Shown: piece by piece, positions 20,333 through 29,819 of the stretch | Layout of the letters: each line of letters starts with the position of its first letter | Numbering within the stretch: the stretch's first letter is position 1 | Source of the DNA: Roseomonas sp. KE0001 | GTDB taxonomy: Bacteria; Pseudomonadota; Alphaproteobacteria; Acetobacterales; Acetobacteraceae | NCBI RefSeq assembly: GCF_016107285.1 | Contig: NZ_RCVQ01000002.1 | Location: 1-64,000 of the forward strand | DNA: 64,000 nt | Reading direction: 5' to 3' | Translations under genes and position numbers: made by a program | The notes under the pieces: generated by a model | What the model was told of the DNA's origin: nothing | The model's input: only the letters and a program-made list of their open reading frames with translations | Databases searched by the model: none

Positions 20333-21733
20333 GTGAAGGCAATCAACGCGATCCGTATGGGCGGTGTGGACGTGCTTCCGCTGGTGGAGGGGGGCAAGGG
20401 CGTGGCCGTGTCCACCGGTGCCTCCTGCGGGGAATGGGCGGGCGCCGGCGGCGTCGGCACCTTCTCGGGCGTCAACGCCGACAGCTATGACGCGGACGGC
20501 CATGTCATCCGGCAGGTCTATCACGGCCGCACCCGGCGGGACCGTCACGAGGAGCTGGTCGCCTACGGCATCGCCGGCGGCATCGCCCAGGCGCGCGAGG
20601 CCCATGAGCGGGCCGGCGGCCAGGGCCGGGTCCATATCAACGTGCTCTGGGAGATGGGCGGCGCCGAGCGGGTGCTGCGCGGTGTCCTGGAAGGCGCGCG
20701 GGGCCTGATCAACGGCATCACCTGCGGCGCCGGCATGCCCTATCGCCTGGCCGAGATCGCCCGCGAGTTCAACACCTTCTACTACCCCATCGTCTCCTCC
20801 GGCCGGGCCTTCACGGCGCTGTGGAAGCGCAGCTACAGCAAGGTCTCCGAGCTGCTGGGCGGCGTGGTCTATGAGGACCCCTGGCTGGCGGGCGGGCACA
20901 ACGGCCTGTCCAATTCCGAGGACCCGAACCGCCCCGAGGCGCCCTATGAGCGCGTCCGCAAGCTGCGCGAGCAGATGCGCCAGTTCGGCCTGGGCGATGT
21001 GCCGATCATCATGGCCGGCGGCGTCTGGTGGCTGGAGGAGTGGGAGGACTGGATCGACAATCCCGAGCTCGGGCCGGTCGCCTTCCAGTTCGGCACCCGG
21101 CCGCTGCTCACCCGCGAATCCCCGATCAGCGAGGCCTGGAAGCAGCGGCTGCTGACCCTGAAGCCCGGCGACGTGCTGCTGCAGCCCTTCTCGCCGACCG
21201 GCTTCTATTCCTCGGCGGTGCGCAACGACTTCCTGCGGGATCTCGAGGCCCGCAACGAGCGGCAGGTGGCGATCAGCCCCGAGCCGGTGGGCGAGCACAC
21301 CGCCGAATACGGTGTCGGGCCGCGCAAGCGGCTGGTCTGGCTGGCGCCGGGCGATCTGGAGCGCGTGCACCACTGGGAGGCCCAGGGCTATACCGAGGCG
21401 CTGCGCACGCCCGACAACACGCTGGTCTTCGTCACGCCCGAGAACTCGCGCGAGATCCTGAAGGACCAGACGGACTGCATGGGCTGCCTGTCCCATTGCC
21501 GCTTCTCCAACTGGACGCAGCATGGCCCGGACTACAACAACGGCAAGCGCGCCGACCCGCGCAGCTTCTGCATCCAGAAGACGCTGCAGGACATCGCGCA
21601 TGATGGCGCGGTGGAGCACAACCTGATGTTCGCCGGCCACAATGCCTACCGCTTCGGCCAGGACCCGTTCTACTCCAACGGCTTCATCCCGACAGTGCGG
21701 CAGCTGGTCGAGCGGATCATGTCGGGGCGCTGA
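20333..21733 (+). CDS. Nitronate monooxygenase-like flavin oxidoreductase with a cysteine cluster
   Basis: A 466-aa member of the COG2070 family (nitronate monooxygenase / NAD(P)H-dependent flavin oxidoreductase), expected to be a TIM-barrel FMN enzyme; glycine-rich segments include NGITCGAGMP and PIIMAGGVWW. The C-terminal part carries C382, C385, C389 and C413 (C-x2-C-x3-C-x23-C), a pattern that could hold an iron-sulfur cluster and that typical nitronate monooxygenases lack. The start is a GTG with a weak ribosome site; an ATG eight codons later is an alternative. Substrate unknown. It is monocistronic and followed by a strong terminator. Confidence 0.78.
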   Translation: MKAINAIRMGGVDVLPLVEGGKGVAVSTGASCGEWAGAGGVGTFSGVNADSYDADGHVIRQVYHGRTRRDRHEELVAYGIAGGIAQAREAHERAGGQGRVHINVLWEMGGAERVLRGVLEGARGLINGITCGAGMPYRLAEIAREFNTFYYPIVSSGRAFTALWKRSYSKVSELLGGVVYEDPWLAGGHNGLSNSEDPNRPEAPYERVRKLREQMRQFGLGDVPIIMAGGVWWLEEWEDWIDNPELGPVAFQFGTRPLLTRESPISEAWKQRLLTLKPGDVLLQPFSPTGFYSSAVRNDFLRDLEARNERQVAISPEPVGEHTAEYGVGPRKRLVWLAPGDLERVHHWEAQGYTEALRTPDNTLVFVTPENSREILKDQTDCMGCLSHCRFSNWTQHGPDYNNGKRADPRSFCIQKTLQDIAHDGAVEHNLMFAGHNAYRFGQDPFYSNGFIPTVRQLVERIMSGR

Positions 21734-21755
21734 GGCGGCCCCGGCCGGAGAGCAG

Positions 21756-21791
21756 AAAGGGGGGAAGGTCCGCCGGGCCTTCCCCCTTTTT
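21756..21791. terminator. Bidirectional intrinsic terminator
   Basis: GGGGGAAGG and CCTTCCCCC form a 9-bp stem with a 9-base loop, flanked by AAA on one side and TTTTT on the other, so it can end transcripts from both strands. It lies between the flavin oxidoreductase gene and the convergent HAD gene. Confidence 0.92.
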
Positions 21792-21814
21792 CATGCCGGC
21801 TCCTTGATGCCGGC

Positions 21815-23653
21815 TTAGGGGCGCGCCGCGTAATCCGTCAGCCACATGGTGTGGTTGGCCGAGCTGGCCCAGGAATCGAAGTTCCTCACCAGGCGCAGCC
21901 GCGGATGGTCGGCCCAGCTGCCGTCCGCCATCTCCTCCAGGAGCGGCATGGCGAGGCCCAGCGGATCCGCGCGCAGCCCCAGGCGCCGCGTCCAGCCGGT
22001 GTGGTGCCGGGCGAAGTCCAGCATGCCCTCCTCCAGCTCCCGCGCCATCGCCTGGATGCCGTCGGTGGGCGCGCGGCCGGGATCCTCCACCGCCACCACG
22101 CCCCCGGCATCATCCCTGTAGCCGATCACCGGGTCATGCGGCGCCGAGAAGAAGAACTCCGCCGCGACGCGGTTGGCGTGGATGGCCGCCAGCATCCCGG
22201 GCGGCACGCTGTCCGGGCCGACCAGGGACTCCATCGGCATGAGGGCACGGCGCCGGCGGGCATCCTCGCTGTCCGCCAGGCAGAAGTAGTAGCCGGTCAC
22301 ATCCAGCGGCATGAGGCCGCGCAGCGCCGCGACGAAGGCCTCCTGCGTGGTACCGTTCCAGCCGACATCGACCAGCGCGACACGCTGCCCCGGCCGCAGG
22401 CCCAGCTCCAGGAGGTGGCGCAGCAGGCCGCGCCGGTTGCGGCGGGCGATCTTCAGGATCTCCCAGCGCCAGGCCTTGAGCAGGCCGCGCATCGGCTCCG
22501 GCTGGTCGTGCCGGAACCGCGTCTCCGGCCCCAGGCCGAGATCGCGCAGGACGCTGGCGCCCGGCGCCGGCACGTCGATCCGCGCCAGCAGCTCGGCCGG
22601 CGAGAGGCCGTCGGCGCCGGAGAGGAGGAAGGGCAGGTGGCTCTCGAAATTGGCCGGGGTCATGGCCGCCAGGGTGAAGGCGACCCGCGAGCCCAGCAGA
22701 TAGGAGGACGGCGGCAGCTCCTCTGGCCGCACCTGCTCCGCCATCCGCCGCAGGATGTGACCGTCGCGGGAGACGAAAAGGATGTGCTCGATGCCGTCGC
22801 GTCGCGCCGCGCCGGCGATCCAGTCGAGGAAACCGAGCGCGGCGGGCCCGCCCTTCTGGAAGCCCAGCTCCCGGAGGCTGCCGGGAGGCACCTCCTGCTG
22901 GTGGTTGCGGATCAGCGCGCGGGCCAGGGAGGCGGCGGGCGAGATGCCCTTGCACCGCGGCGGCAGCCGGGGCTCGCGGTAGTGGAAGGCGACCAGTCCC
23001 CGCTCCCGCGCCTTGCCGATATCCGAGGCGGCATTGTCGCCGATGTGCAGGATCCGCTCCTTCGGCACGCCGGTCTCGGCGGAGAGCAGGTCGAACAGGG
23101 CGCCGAAGTCGCGCTTTGTGCAGTCGCGGTCGGCGGAGATGAAAAGCGGCACCTCGGGCAGCCCGTGCCGCCGCATCAGGGCGGTGAACCAGGGCGCGCG
23201 CAGGTACATGTCGGAGGTGACGACGACCGGCTTGCCCTGCGCCAGCGCCGCGCGGAACACCGCGATCATCTCCGGATTGGGCAGGGTGATCTCCTGCTCC
23301 AGCACATATTCCGCGTCGCGGATGGCGGCGGCGTCGGGCAGGCCGTCGAAGCAGCGGTAGATGCCGTCGAGGTCGATCTCGCCGCGCTTCTCCTGCTGCA
23401 TGACCCGGAAGGCGCCCGCCTGCGCCGCCCGCCGGCGGGCGCGGAACTCGGCGATGCCCTGGCTCTCGCCCAGGATGTCGAAGGCGTCCTCGGCATCGGC
23501 CAGGGGCCGGATGAAGAGCGTGTCGAAGAAGTCGAAGGAGACCAGCCCAGCGGCCTCGATCAGCGCCGGCAGATCTCGCAGATGCTCCGGCCAGGCGGCG
23601 GGGAGGGGGTCCTGCTGCGCGGGCGGGCGCGCCGCGAGAGGCGCCTCGCTCAT
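21815..23653 (-). CDS. HAD-superfamily protein linked to surface glycan synthesis (COG5610-like)
   Basis: A 612-aa protein with an N-terminal HAD domain: catalytic DFFDT (D41 and D44), TSDMYL near residue 147 and the acidic HIGDNAASDIGKA near 205. The C-terminal ~370 residues are a conserved but uncharacterised region (VSRDGHILRRM, VDVGWNGTTQEAF). Such proteins occur in polysaccharide and glycosyltransferase clusters; the substrate is unknown. Its ATG overlaps the upstream glycosyltransferase stop by four bases (ATGA), so the two products are probably made together. Confidence 0.8.
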   Translation of the reverse strand: MSEAPLAARPPAQQDPLPAAWPEHLRDLPALIEAAGLVSFDFFDTLFIRPLADAEDAFDILGESQGIAEFRARRRAAQAGAFRVMQQEKRGEIDLDGIYRCFDGLPDAAAIRDAEYVLEQEITLPNPEMIAVFRAALAQGKPVVVTSDMYLRAPWFTALMRRHGLPEVPLFISADRDCTKRDFGALFDLLSAETGVPKERILHIGDNAASDIGKARERGLVAFHYREPRLPPRCKGISPAASLARALIRNHQQEVPPGSLRELGFQKGGPAALGFLDWIAGAARRDGIEHILFVSRDGHILRRMAEQVRPEELPPSSYLLGSRVAFTLAAMTPANFESHLPFLLSGADGLSPAELLARIDVPAPGASVLRDLGLGPETRFRHDQPEPMRGLLKAWRWEILKIARRNRRGLLRHLLELGLRPGQRVALVDVGWNGTTQEAFVAALRGLMPLDVTGYYFCLADSEDARRRRALMPMESLVGPDSVPPGMLAAIHANRVAAEFFFSAPHDPVIGYRDDAGGVVAVEDPGRAPTDGIQAMARELEEGMLDFARHHTGWTRRLGLRADPLGLAMPLLEEMADGSWADHPRLRLVRNFDSWASSANHTMWLTDYAARP

Positions 23654-26600
23654 GCCGGCACCGCGAAATGCACGTTCTCGGGATGCAGGTTCGGATTGTG
23701 GAAGGGGTCGTGCATCAGCATGTCCGGATGGGCGGCATAGAGGCGGTAGCGGTCGGCATCGAGGCGGGCGCGGCGCTCGGGCACCTCGTGGTCCTGCCCG
23801 CGGCTCAGCGATTCATGGTGCAGCAGGTGCACCGACGGGCAGACCACGTGATAAAGCCCCTGCTTCAGCAGACGGAAGCAGAGATCGACATCGTTGTAGG
23901 AGACGGGAAACGTCTCGTCGAAGCCGCCGGCCGCCTCGAACTTGCCGCGCTCGATCATCATGCAGGCCCCCGTCACGGCGACCCAGTTGTACTCGAGCAG
24001 GTTGCGCATGAAGTTGCCGAAGGCATCGGCGGTCTCGCCATGCAGGGCATGGCAGGGGCCGCAGGCGAGGTTGATCAGGCCGGAATGCTGGACCCGCCGG
24101 GTCTCCGGGTAGAGGAGCTTGGCGCCGACCGCGGCGATGTGGCTTTGCTGCGCGTATCCCGCCATCCGCTCCAGACCGTCCGGCGTCAGCAGCTCGGTGT
24201 CGTCGTTCAGGAACAGCAGGATCTCGCCCCGCGCCGCGCGCGCGCCGATGTTGTTGAGCTCGGAGTAATTGAAGGGCGCGTCGTGCCGGATCACCCGCGT
24301 CCCGTCCCGCTGCTCCAGCGCCTTCAGGATGCCCAGGGTCTCCGCCTGGTCGGAGCCGTTGTCGAGAATGATGAACTCGAAGTTCCGCCAGCTGCTGGTG
24401 GCGTCGATGGAATCGACGCAGCGGCGCAGCACCGCGCCATTGTTGCGGCTCGGGATGATGATCGAGATCAGCGGATTGCCGCGGACGTCGTAGCGGGCGC
24501 GGAAATAGCCGAACATCTGCTCGACGGGCTCCATCCGGCCCGGCGTGCCGCGGCGCTGCATGGCGGCCTCGCGGCAGCGCTGGCCCGCCAGGACGGCATA
24601 GGGCTTGGCGGAGATGTCCGCCGCGACCGAGCTCGGGATGATGCGCCAGTGATAGAGGACCTTGGGGATGTGGGCGATGCGCCGCGCGCGCTCCGTGACC
24701 CGCAGGATCAGGTCCCAGTCCTGGCTGCCGTCGAACTCGGAGTTGAGCGGCCCCACCTCGCGCAGCAGGCTGCGGCGCACGCAGCTCACATGGCAGGTGA
24801 ACATGGTGCTCATCATCGTGTCGGGCGACCAGTCCGGCTTGAAGAAGGGCTGGCAGAAGCGGCCCTGCTCGTCGATCTTGTCCTCGTCGCTGTAGAGGAA
24901 ATCGGGATCGTCCTGCGCGATGCGGAGCGCCAGCTCCCAGAGGCAGTCCTCGGTCAGCTCGTCGTCATGGTCGAGGAAGACGACATAATCGCCCTTGGCC
25001 TGCTCGATCGCCGCGTTGGTGGCGCCGGAGATCCCGCTGTTCTTCTCCAGCAGCATGACGTGGTAGCGCGGATCGTCGAGGCCGCGCAGGAAGTCGCGCG
25101 TCTCCGCCTTCGGGCTGGCGTCATCGGCCAGGATGAGGGTCCAGTCCGGATACCATTGCGCCTTCACGGAGGCGAGCAGGCGCGAGAGCAGGTCGGTCGT
25201 GGTGTTGTAGGTCGGCACCACGATCGAGAAGTGCGGCCGGCGCGGCAGCGCGGCGAGGCGCCGGTCGAGATCCGGCGGCGGGGCCGGCGGCACATAGATA
25301 TAGCCGCCATCCTGCGCCTCCAGGGCATAGCGCCCGTTGCGGTAGGCCATGCGGTCGGGGCCGCTGTCCGGCGGCGCGGGATGGAAGGCCAGGTGGGCGG
25401 GCGCGGCGGCGGCCGGGGCCAGCGCCATGAGCGGCGCGGGCGCGGCCTCCTGCGTGGTTTCCGGGGGGATCTCCAGTGCCGCCGCCGGCGCCACGGGCGT
25501 GGACAGCAGGTTCGCCGCCAGGAGCTCGCGGCGCGCCTTCAGGAAGGCCAGGCGCTGCGGCATGCGGTGCGGCGTCGCCGCCCACCAGGTCGCCTTGGCG
25601 AAGCGCCGCAGCGTCAGACGCAGGGGTTGCGGCATCCGCGTCAGCCCCTCCCGCAGCGGGCCGGTCAGGCGCCACAGGGTGCTCTGCCGCAGCTCCGCGA
25701 GGCTCTGCTCGGATTGCGAGACCTGCGCCATCACGGCGGCGAAGGCCGATTGCAGGTCGGCTTGCATGGCCTCGCGCTCGGCCAGGGCCTGGCGCAGCTC
25801 CTGCAGGGTCCGGTGCTGCTCCTCGGCCTGTTCGCGCAGCTCGGCGGCCTGGCGCTCCAGCCGGGACGCCTCGTCCCGCGCCAGGGCCAGGGCGGCTCCG
25901 CTGTCCTGGTTCGCCGCGCGCAGGGCCTCGATCTCGGCCTGGCTGGCGGCCTGCTGCGCCGAGAGATCAGCGGCCCAGCGCTCGGCCTGGGCCTGCGCCG
26001 TGGCCGTCCAGTGCTCGGCCTGCGCCCGCAGCGCGGCCTGCTCGGCGGCCAGGCTGTCCCGCAGCCGCTCCGTCTCGCCGCGAAGCTGCTCCGCCTCGGC
26101 CTGCTGCGCCGCGAGGCTGCGCCGCAGCTGGTCGGCCTCGGCCTGGGCGGCCAGGCGGTGGGCCTGGTGCGCGGCGGCCTGGGTCGCTTCCGCCGCCTGG
26201 GCCTGGCCGAGCTGCCGGCGCGTGACTTCCAGCTGGAACTGATGGGTGGCGCCATGACCCAGATGGGCATAGGCAGCGCGGATGGCGCTCACCTCCTCCG
26301 GCGAGGCGCCCAGCAGGGCGCGCAGGCCGTCCGGAACCTCGGGGCCGACCGCCAGCACGCCGAGGCCGTGCCCGTGCAGGAACTCGAAGTTCGGATGCTG
26401 CTGCGACAGGTCCTCCCAGAAGCGCCAGACACCGAAGTTGCGCTCGCGCACATTGGTGTCGTGGAACAGCACCACCGCCCGGCGCGACAGTTTCGGCCGC
26501 CAGGACTCGAAGTCCTCCCTCACATCCTCGAAGGTGTGGCGGCCGTCGATATGCAGCAGATCGATGCTGCCATCGGCGAAATAGGGCAGCGCCTGATCGA

Positions 26601-26994
26601 AGCGGCAGCGCAGCAGGCGGGTGAAGCCGGCATAGTGGCGCTCCACCGTGGCGGAAAGCTCGGCATGGACCTCGCCACCATAGAAGCCGGCATGCTCGTC
26701 ACCCTCCCAGGTGTCCACCGCGTAGCAGGCGGTGGGCAGGCCGAGCCGTTGCACCGCCTGGCAGAAGGTCAGGAAGGAGTAGCCGTTGTGCGTGCCGAGC
26801 TCCACCAGGCTGCGCGGTTGCAGCGCCTCGACGAGCCAGAAGGCGAAAGGGGCATGCTCGAGCCAGGCGGATTCCACCACATGCAGGGGCGACCAGAAGG
26901 AGGCGGGGCTGAAGCAGTGCGGCAGGGATGTCGGGGCCGGACCGGCCGGAAGGGCGCCGGGCGCCGGGACGCGTGGCAGAGCAGTGCTCGACAT
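23650..26994 (-). CDS. Methyltransferase / coiled-coil / double GT2 glycosyltransferase fusion
   Basis: A 1114-aa cytoplasmic protein without membrane segments. Order: class I SAM-dependent methyltransferase of the Methyltransf_24 type (about 60-215, LVELGTHNGYSF, LLHIDGRHTFEDV); a long Ala/Gln/Glu coiled coil (about 255-435); a basic linker with STLWRLTGPLREGL, seen in coiled-coil glycosyltransferases of O-antigen clusters; a first GT-A domain (588-790, VVPTYNT and FLDHDDE); a second GT-A domain (842-1065, IIPSRNN and FLNDDTE). Both GT domains keep acidic metal-binding motifs and look active. It likely builds and methylates a surface glycan, the coiled coil acting as spacer or ruler. GAGG precedes the ATG. 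Confidence 0.88.
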   Translation of the reverse strand: MSSTALPRVPAPGALPAGPAPTSLPHCFSPASFWSPLHVVESAWLEHAPFAFWLVEALQPRSLVELGTHNGYSFLTFCQAVQRLGLPTACYAVDTWEGDEHAGFYGGEVHAELSATVERHYAGFTRLLRCRFDQALPYFADGSIDLLHIDGRHTFEDVREDFESWRPKLSRRAVVLFHDTNVRERNFGVWRFWEDLSQQHPNFEFLHGHGLGVLAVGPEVPDGLRALLGASPEEVSAIRAAYAHLGHGATHQFQLEVTRRQLGQAQAAEATQAAAHQAHRLAAQAEADQLRRSLAAQQAEAEQLRGETERLRDSLAAEQAALRAQAEHWTATAQAQAERWAADLSAQQAASQAEIEALRAANQDSGAALALARDEASRLERQAAELREQAEEQHRTLQELRQALAEREAMQADLQSAFAAVMAQVSQSEQSLAELRQSTLWRLTGPLREGLTRMPQPLRLTLRRFAKATWWAATPHRMPQRLAFLKARRELLAANLLSTPVAPAAALEIPPETTQEAAPAPLMALAPAAAAPAHLAFHPAPPDSGPDRMAYRNGRYALEAQDGGYIYVPPAPPPDLDRRLAALPRRPHFSIVVPTYNTTTDLLSRLLASVKAQWYPDWTLILADDASPKAETRDFLRGLDDPRYHVMLLEKNSGISGATNAAIEQAKGDYVVFLDHDDELTEDCLWELALRIAQDDPDFLYSDEDKIDEQGRFCQPFFKPDWSPDTMMSTMFTCHVSCVRRSLLREVGPLNSEFDGSQDWDLILRVTERARRIAHIPKVLYHWRIIPSSVAADISAKPYAVLAGQRCREAAMQRRGTPGRMEPVEQMFGYFRARYDVRGNPLISIIIPSRNNGAVLRRCVDSIDATSSWRNFEFIILDNGSDQAETLGILKALEQRDGTRVIRHDAPFNYSELNNIGARAARGEILLFLNDDTELLTPDGLERMAGYAQQSHIAAVGAKLLYPETRRVQHSGLINLACGPCHALHGETADAFGNFMRNLLEYNWVAVTGACMMIERGKFEAAGGFDETFPVSYNDVDLCFRLLKQGLYHVVCPSVHLLHHESLSRGQDHEVPERRARLDADRYRLYAAHPDMLMHDPFHNPNLHPENVHFAVPA

Positions 26995-27200
26995 TCCTAT
27001 CCTCTCACCGGGACGAAACAGGCTCGACGCCCATCATCCGATTGCGGGCATCGCGATGACGACTGACCTGCGGCCGGCCGGACAGGCCCCTGGCCAGCGC
27101 GCCGCGCCAGCTCCGCAACAGGGCAGGACGTCCTCTCCAGCCCGTCTGTCATTGGCAGATCGCATAAGGGAAAGCTACCGTCGCGGAGCCTTCCCGCCGC

Positions 27201-28466
27201 TCACGGCACCGTCAACAGCCCCACCACCGCCCCCGTCATGCAGCAGGCGAGGTTGGCCGCCACCAGCGAGGGCCAGGCCAGCGCCAGGATGTCGCCCCGC
27301 CGCTCGGGGCACATCCCCGTCATGCCGGCCAGCATGATGCCGAGGGAGGCGAAGTTGCTGAAGCCGCAGAGCGCGTAGGTCAGGATCAGCCGGCTGCGAT
27401 CGTCCAGCCCCAGCCCGCCCGAGGTGGCGAGCTGCAGATAGGCGACGAACTCGTTCAGCACGACCTTGAGCCCGAGCGATCCGGCGACGGTCGCCAGATG
27501 CTCGCCGGGAATGCCCATCAGCCAGGCCAGTGGCCGGAACAGCAGGCCGAACAGCGCCTGCAGCGACCAGCCGGTCAGCGGTTGCAGGATCATGTCGGCC
27601 AGCGTTACCAGCGCGACGAAGACGATCAGGCTGGCCATCACGCCGAGCAGCAGGGAGAGCCCGTCCGCCGTGCCGCGCACCAGGGCCTCCATGGAACTGT
27701 CATAGAGGCGGGGCGCATGGGCCTCCTCCGCGGCGGGCGGCGCGCCGGAGCCGGAATCGGTGCCTGCCCGGGGCGGGCGCATCAACGCGCCGGCCAGAAC
27801 GCTGGCGGGGGCGCTGATCAGGCTCGCCACCAGGAGCTGGCCCGCCGCGTCCGGCACCACCGGCGCGAGCAGCGTCGCGTAGACCACCATCATGTTGCCG
27901 GCGATGGTGGCGAGCCCCGCGGTCATGACGATCATCATCTCGGCGGTGGAGAGCCGCGCCAGCCAGGGGCGGATCAGCAGCGGTGCCTCGACCATGCCGA
28001 CGAAGACATTGGCGGCGACCGAGAAGCCGCAGGCGCCGGACAGGCCGAAGGCGCGGCGCAGCACCGCCGAGATGCCCCGCACCAGCAGGGGCAGGATGCG
28101 CCAGTGGTAGAGCAGGGCGGAGAGCGCGCCCACCACCAGGATCAGCGGCAGGGCCTGGAAGAACAGGATGAAGCTGGCCCCCGGCCGGATCTCGGCATAG
28201 GGCAGGGGGGCGCCGCCGAGATAGCCGAAGACCAGCGCGGTGCCGGCCTGGGTCGCCCGGTTCAGCGCCGTCACCGCCTCGCCCAGCGCGGCGAAGGCGG
28301 CGCGCAGCGGCGGCAGGTGCAGAAGCATCGCCGCCAGCGCCACCTGCAGCGCCAGCCCGGCCAGCAGGATGCGCCAGGGGACCGGGCGGCGGAAGCCGCC
28401 CAGGGCCCAGGCCAGGGCCGCGAGGCCGAGCAGCCCGAGGCCCGACTGCAGTTGCAGCCCGCTCAC
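27201..28466 (-). CDS. Concentrative nucleoside transporter (NupC/CNT family)
   Basis: Inner-membrane symporter of 421 aa that imports nucleosides with H+ or Na+. Hydrophobic segments run through the whole length; CNT signature stretches are GCGFSVAANVFVGMVEAPLLIRP-like (about 145-165) and LNEFVAYLQLA followed by YALCGFSNFASLGI in the C-terminal half. The start is a GTG overlapping the rmuC stop by four bases. In the family the glutamates in EAPL and NEF bind the nucleoside and cation and both are present. Nucleoside preference cannot be read from the sequence. Confidence 0.92.
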   Translation of the reverse strand: MSGLQLQSGLGLLGLAALAWALGGFRRPVPWRILLAGLALQVALAAMLLHLPPLRAAFAALGEAVTALNRATQAGTALVFGYLGGAPLPYAEIRPGASFILFFQALPLILVVGALSALLYHWRILPLLVRGISAVLRRAFGLSGACGFSVAANVFVGMVEAPLLIRPWLARLSTAEMMIVMTAGLATIAGNMMVVYATLLAPVVPDAAGQLLVASLISAPASVLAGALMRPPRAGTDSGSGAPPAAEEAHAPRLYDSSMEALVRGTADGLSLLLGVMASLIVFVALVTLADMILQPLTGWSLQALFGLLFRPLAWLMGIPGEHLATVAGSLGLKVVLNEFVAYLQLATSGGLGLDDRSRLILTYALCGFSNFASLGIMLAGMTGMCPERRGDILALAWPSLVAANLACCMTGAVVGLLTVP

Positions 28467-29674
28467 GCGCCGAGCGCCGCTTGCGGCAGCGTCTCCCCCC
28501 GGGGGGTCTCCTCCTCCACCTCGACGGCCTCGATCCGCGCCCCGGCGCGCAGGATCTTGTCGGTGGTGATGTCGATCTGGCGGATGTCGTCCTGCGCCTG
28601 GTTGAAATGCGCCTTCAGACGGCCGACGCGCTCGTTCAGCCGGGTGAGGTCAACCATCAGCTTCGCCACCTCCTCCTGAATGCGCCCCGCCTGGGCCCGC
28701 ATCCGGACATCCTGCATCAGCGCCCGCATGGCGGAGAGCATGGCCCAGAGCGTGGTGGGCGAGGCGACATAGACCCGGCGCCGCTGCGCCTCGTCCACCA
28801 GCGCCGCGAAGCCGGTGTGCAGCTCGGCGAAGACCGCCTCGGAGGGGACGAAGAGGATCGCCGCCTCCGCCGTCTCGCCGGGGATCAGGTACTTGCGGGC
28901 GATGTCGTCCACATGGCGGCGCATGTCGGCGCTGAACTGCCGGGCGGCGACGGCGCGGCCCGGGGCGTCCTCCGCCTCGCGCAGCGCGGTCCAGGCCTCC
29001 AGCGGAAACTTGCTGTCCACCGCGACCGGGCCGGGCGGGTAGGGCAGGCGGATCAGGCAGTCGCATCGCGCGCCGGTCGAGAGGGTGTGCTGCCAGGAGA
29101 AGCCATCCGGCGGCAGGCGGTCCTCGATCAGCTGCCGCAGCTGCATCTCGCCGAAGGCCCCGCGCGACTGCTTGTTGCCCAGGATGGCGGTCAGGCTGTT
29201 CACCTGCCCGCCCAGCGCCTCCACGTTCTGCCGCGCCGCGTCGATGACGGCGAGCCGCTCCTGGATCTGCCCGGCCGTCTCCTGCGCCTGACGGGCCTGC
29301 TCCGAGAGGTTGCGCGCCAGCTTCTCGTTCTGCGCCGCCAGCGCCGCGTCCATCCGCTCGTTCTGCGCCGCCAGGGCGCGGTGGACGGCCAGGTTGGCGG
29401 CGGCGAGCTTCTCGTTCTGCGCCGTCAGCGCCTGGGCCAGGCGGTGCGTGGTCTCCTCCAGCCGCTCGCCCAGCATCCGGTCCTGCTGCGCCAGGCGCTC
29501 GGCGGTCATGCCGGCCAGCCGTTCCTGCGTGCCGGCCAGGGCCTCCAGCTTGCCGGCCAGCAGCATGAAGCCCTCCGCGGCCGGGGCCGCCGTGGGGCGC
29601 CGCAGCGCCACCGCCAGGAGACCCAGGGTGATCAGCACGGCGAGACAGGCCAGGGGCAGCAACCAATCGGGCAT
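28463..29674 (-). CDS. rmuC: DNA recombination protein RmuC
   Basis: A 403-aa protein with one N-terminal membrane anchor (about residues 4-24), a coiled coil (about 40-165) with AQNE repeats, and the RmuC nuclease-like domain (about 165-350; GNKQSRGAFGEMQL, VDSKFPLEAW, FVPSEAVFAE). In E. coli it limits inversions at short inverted repeats. The PD-(D/E)xK-like core VDSKFPLE is intact. The ATG at 29674 has GGAG 7 bases upstream. It is translationally coupled with the nucleoside transporter gene, a pairing with no obvious functional logic. Confidence 0.93.
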   Translation of the reverse strand: MPDWLLPLACLAVLITLGLLAVALRRPTAAPAAEGFMLLAGKLEALAGTQERLAGMTAERLAQQDRMLGERLEETTHRLAQALTAQNEKLAAANLAVHRALAAQNERMDAALAAQNEKLARNLSEQARQAQETAGQIQERLAVIDAARQNVEALGGQVNSLTAILGNKQSRGAFGEMQLRQLIEDRLPPDGFSWQHTLSTGARCDCLIRLPYPPGPVAVDSKFPLEAWTALREAEDAPGRAVAARQFSADMRRHVDDIARKYLIPGETAEAAILFVPSEAVFAELHTGFAALVDEAQRRRVYVASPTTLWAMLSAMRALMQDVRMRAQAGRIQEEVAKLMVDLTRLNERVGRLKAHFNQAQDDIRQIDITTDKILRAGARIEAVEVEEETPRGETLPQAALGA

Positions 29675-29799
29675 GAGCGACTCCGTGACGCGCCCATCCT
29701 AGAGCGCTTTGCCGCGCCGGGGACGGGGGAAACGGGCTATAGCCTTGTTTCGCCCAAGGATTCCCACCCGCGGCCGGACGGGTGGTCCGGCTTGACGAT

Positions 29800-29817
29800 A
29801 TCTCTCTGATGAGAGAT
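29800..29817. promoter_or_regulatory. Palindrome upstream of the XRE-cupin gene (operator 1)
   Basis: ATCTCTC-TGAT-GAGAGAT is a perfect 7-bp inverted repeat, 10 bases before the start codon and just after a TTGACG that could be a -35 element (29792-29797). It is the expected position for an autorepressor site. Confidence 0.55.
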
Positions 29818-29819
29818 TT

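Noticed and set aside
23668-27066. A 1132-aa plus-strand open frame over the glycosyltransferase gene
   Set aside because: Shadow frame; the minus-strand protein has four clear domains.
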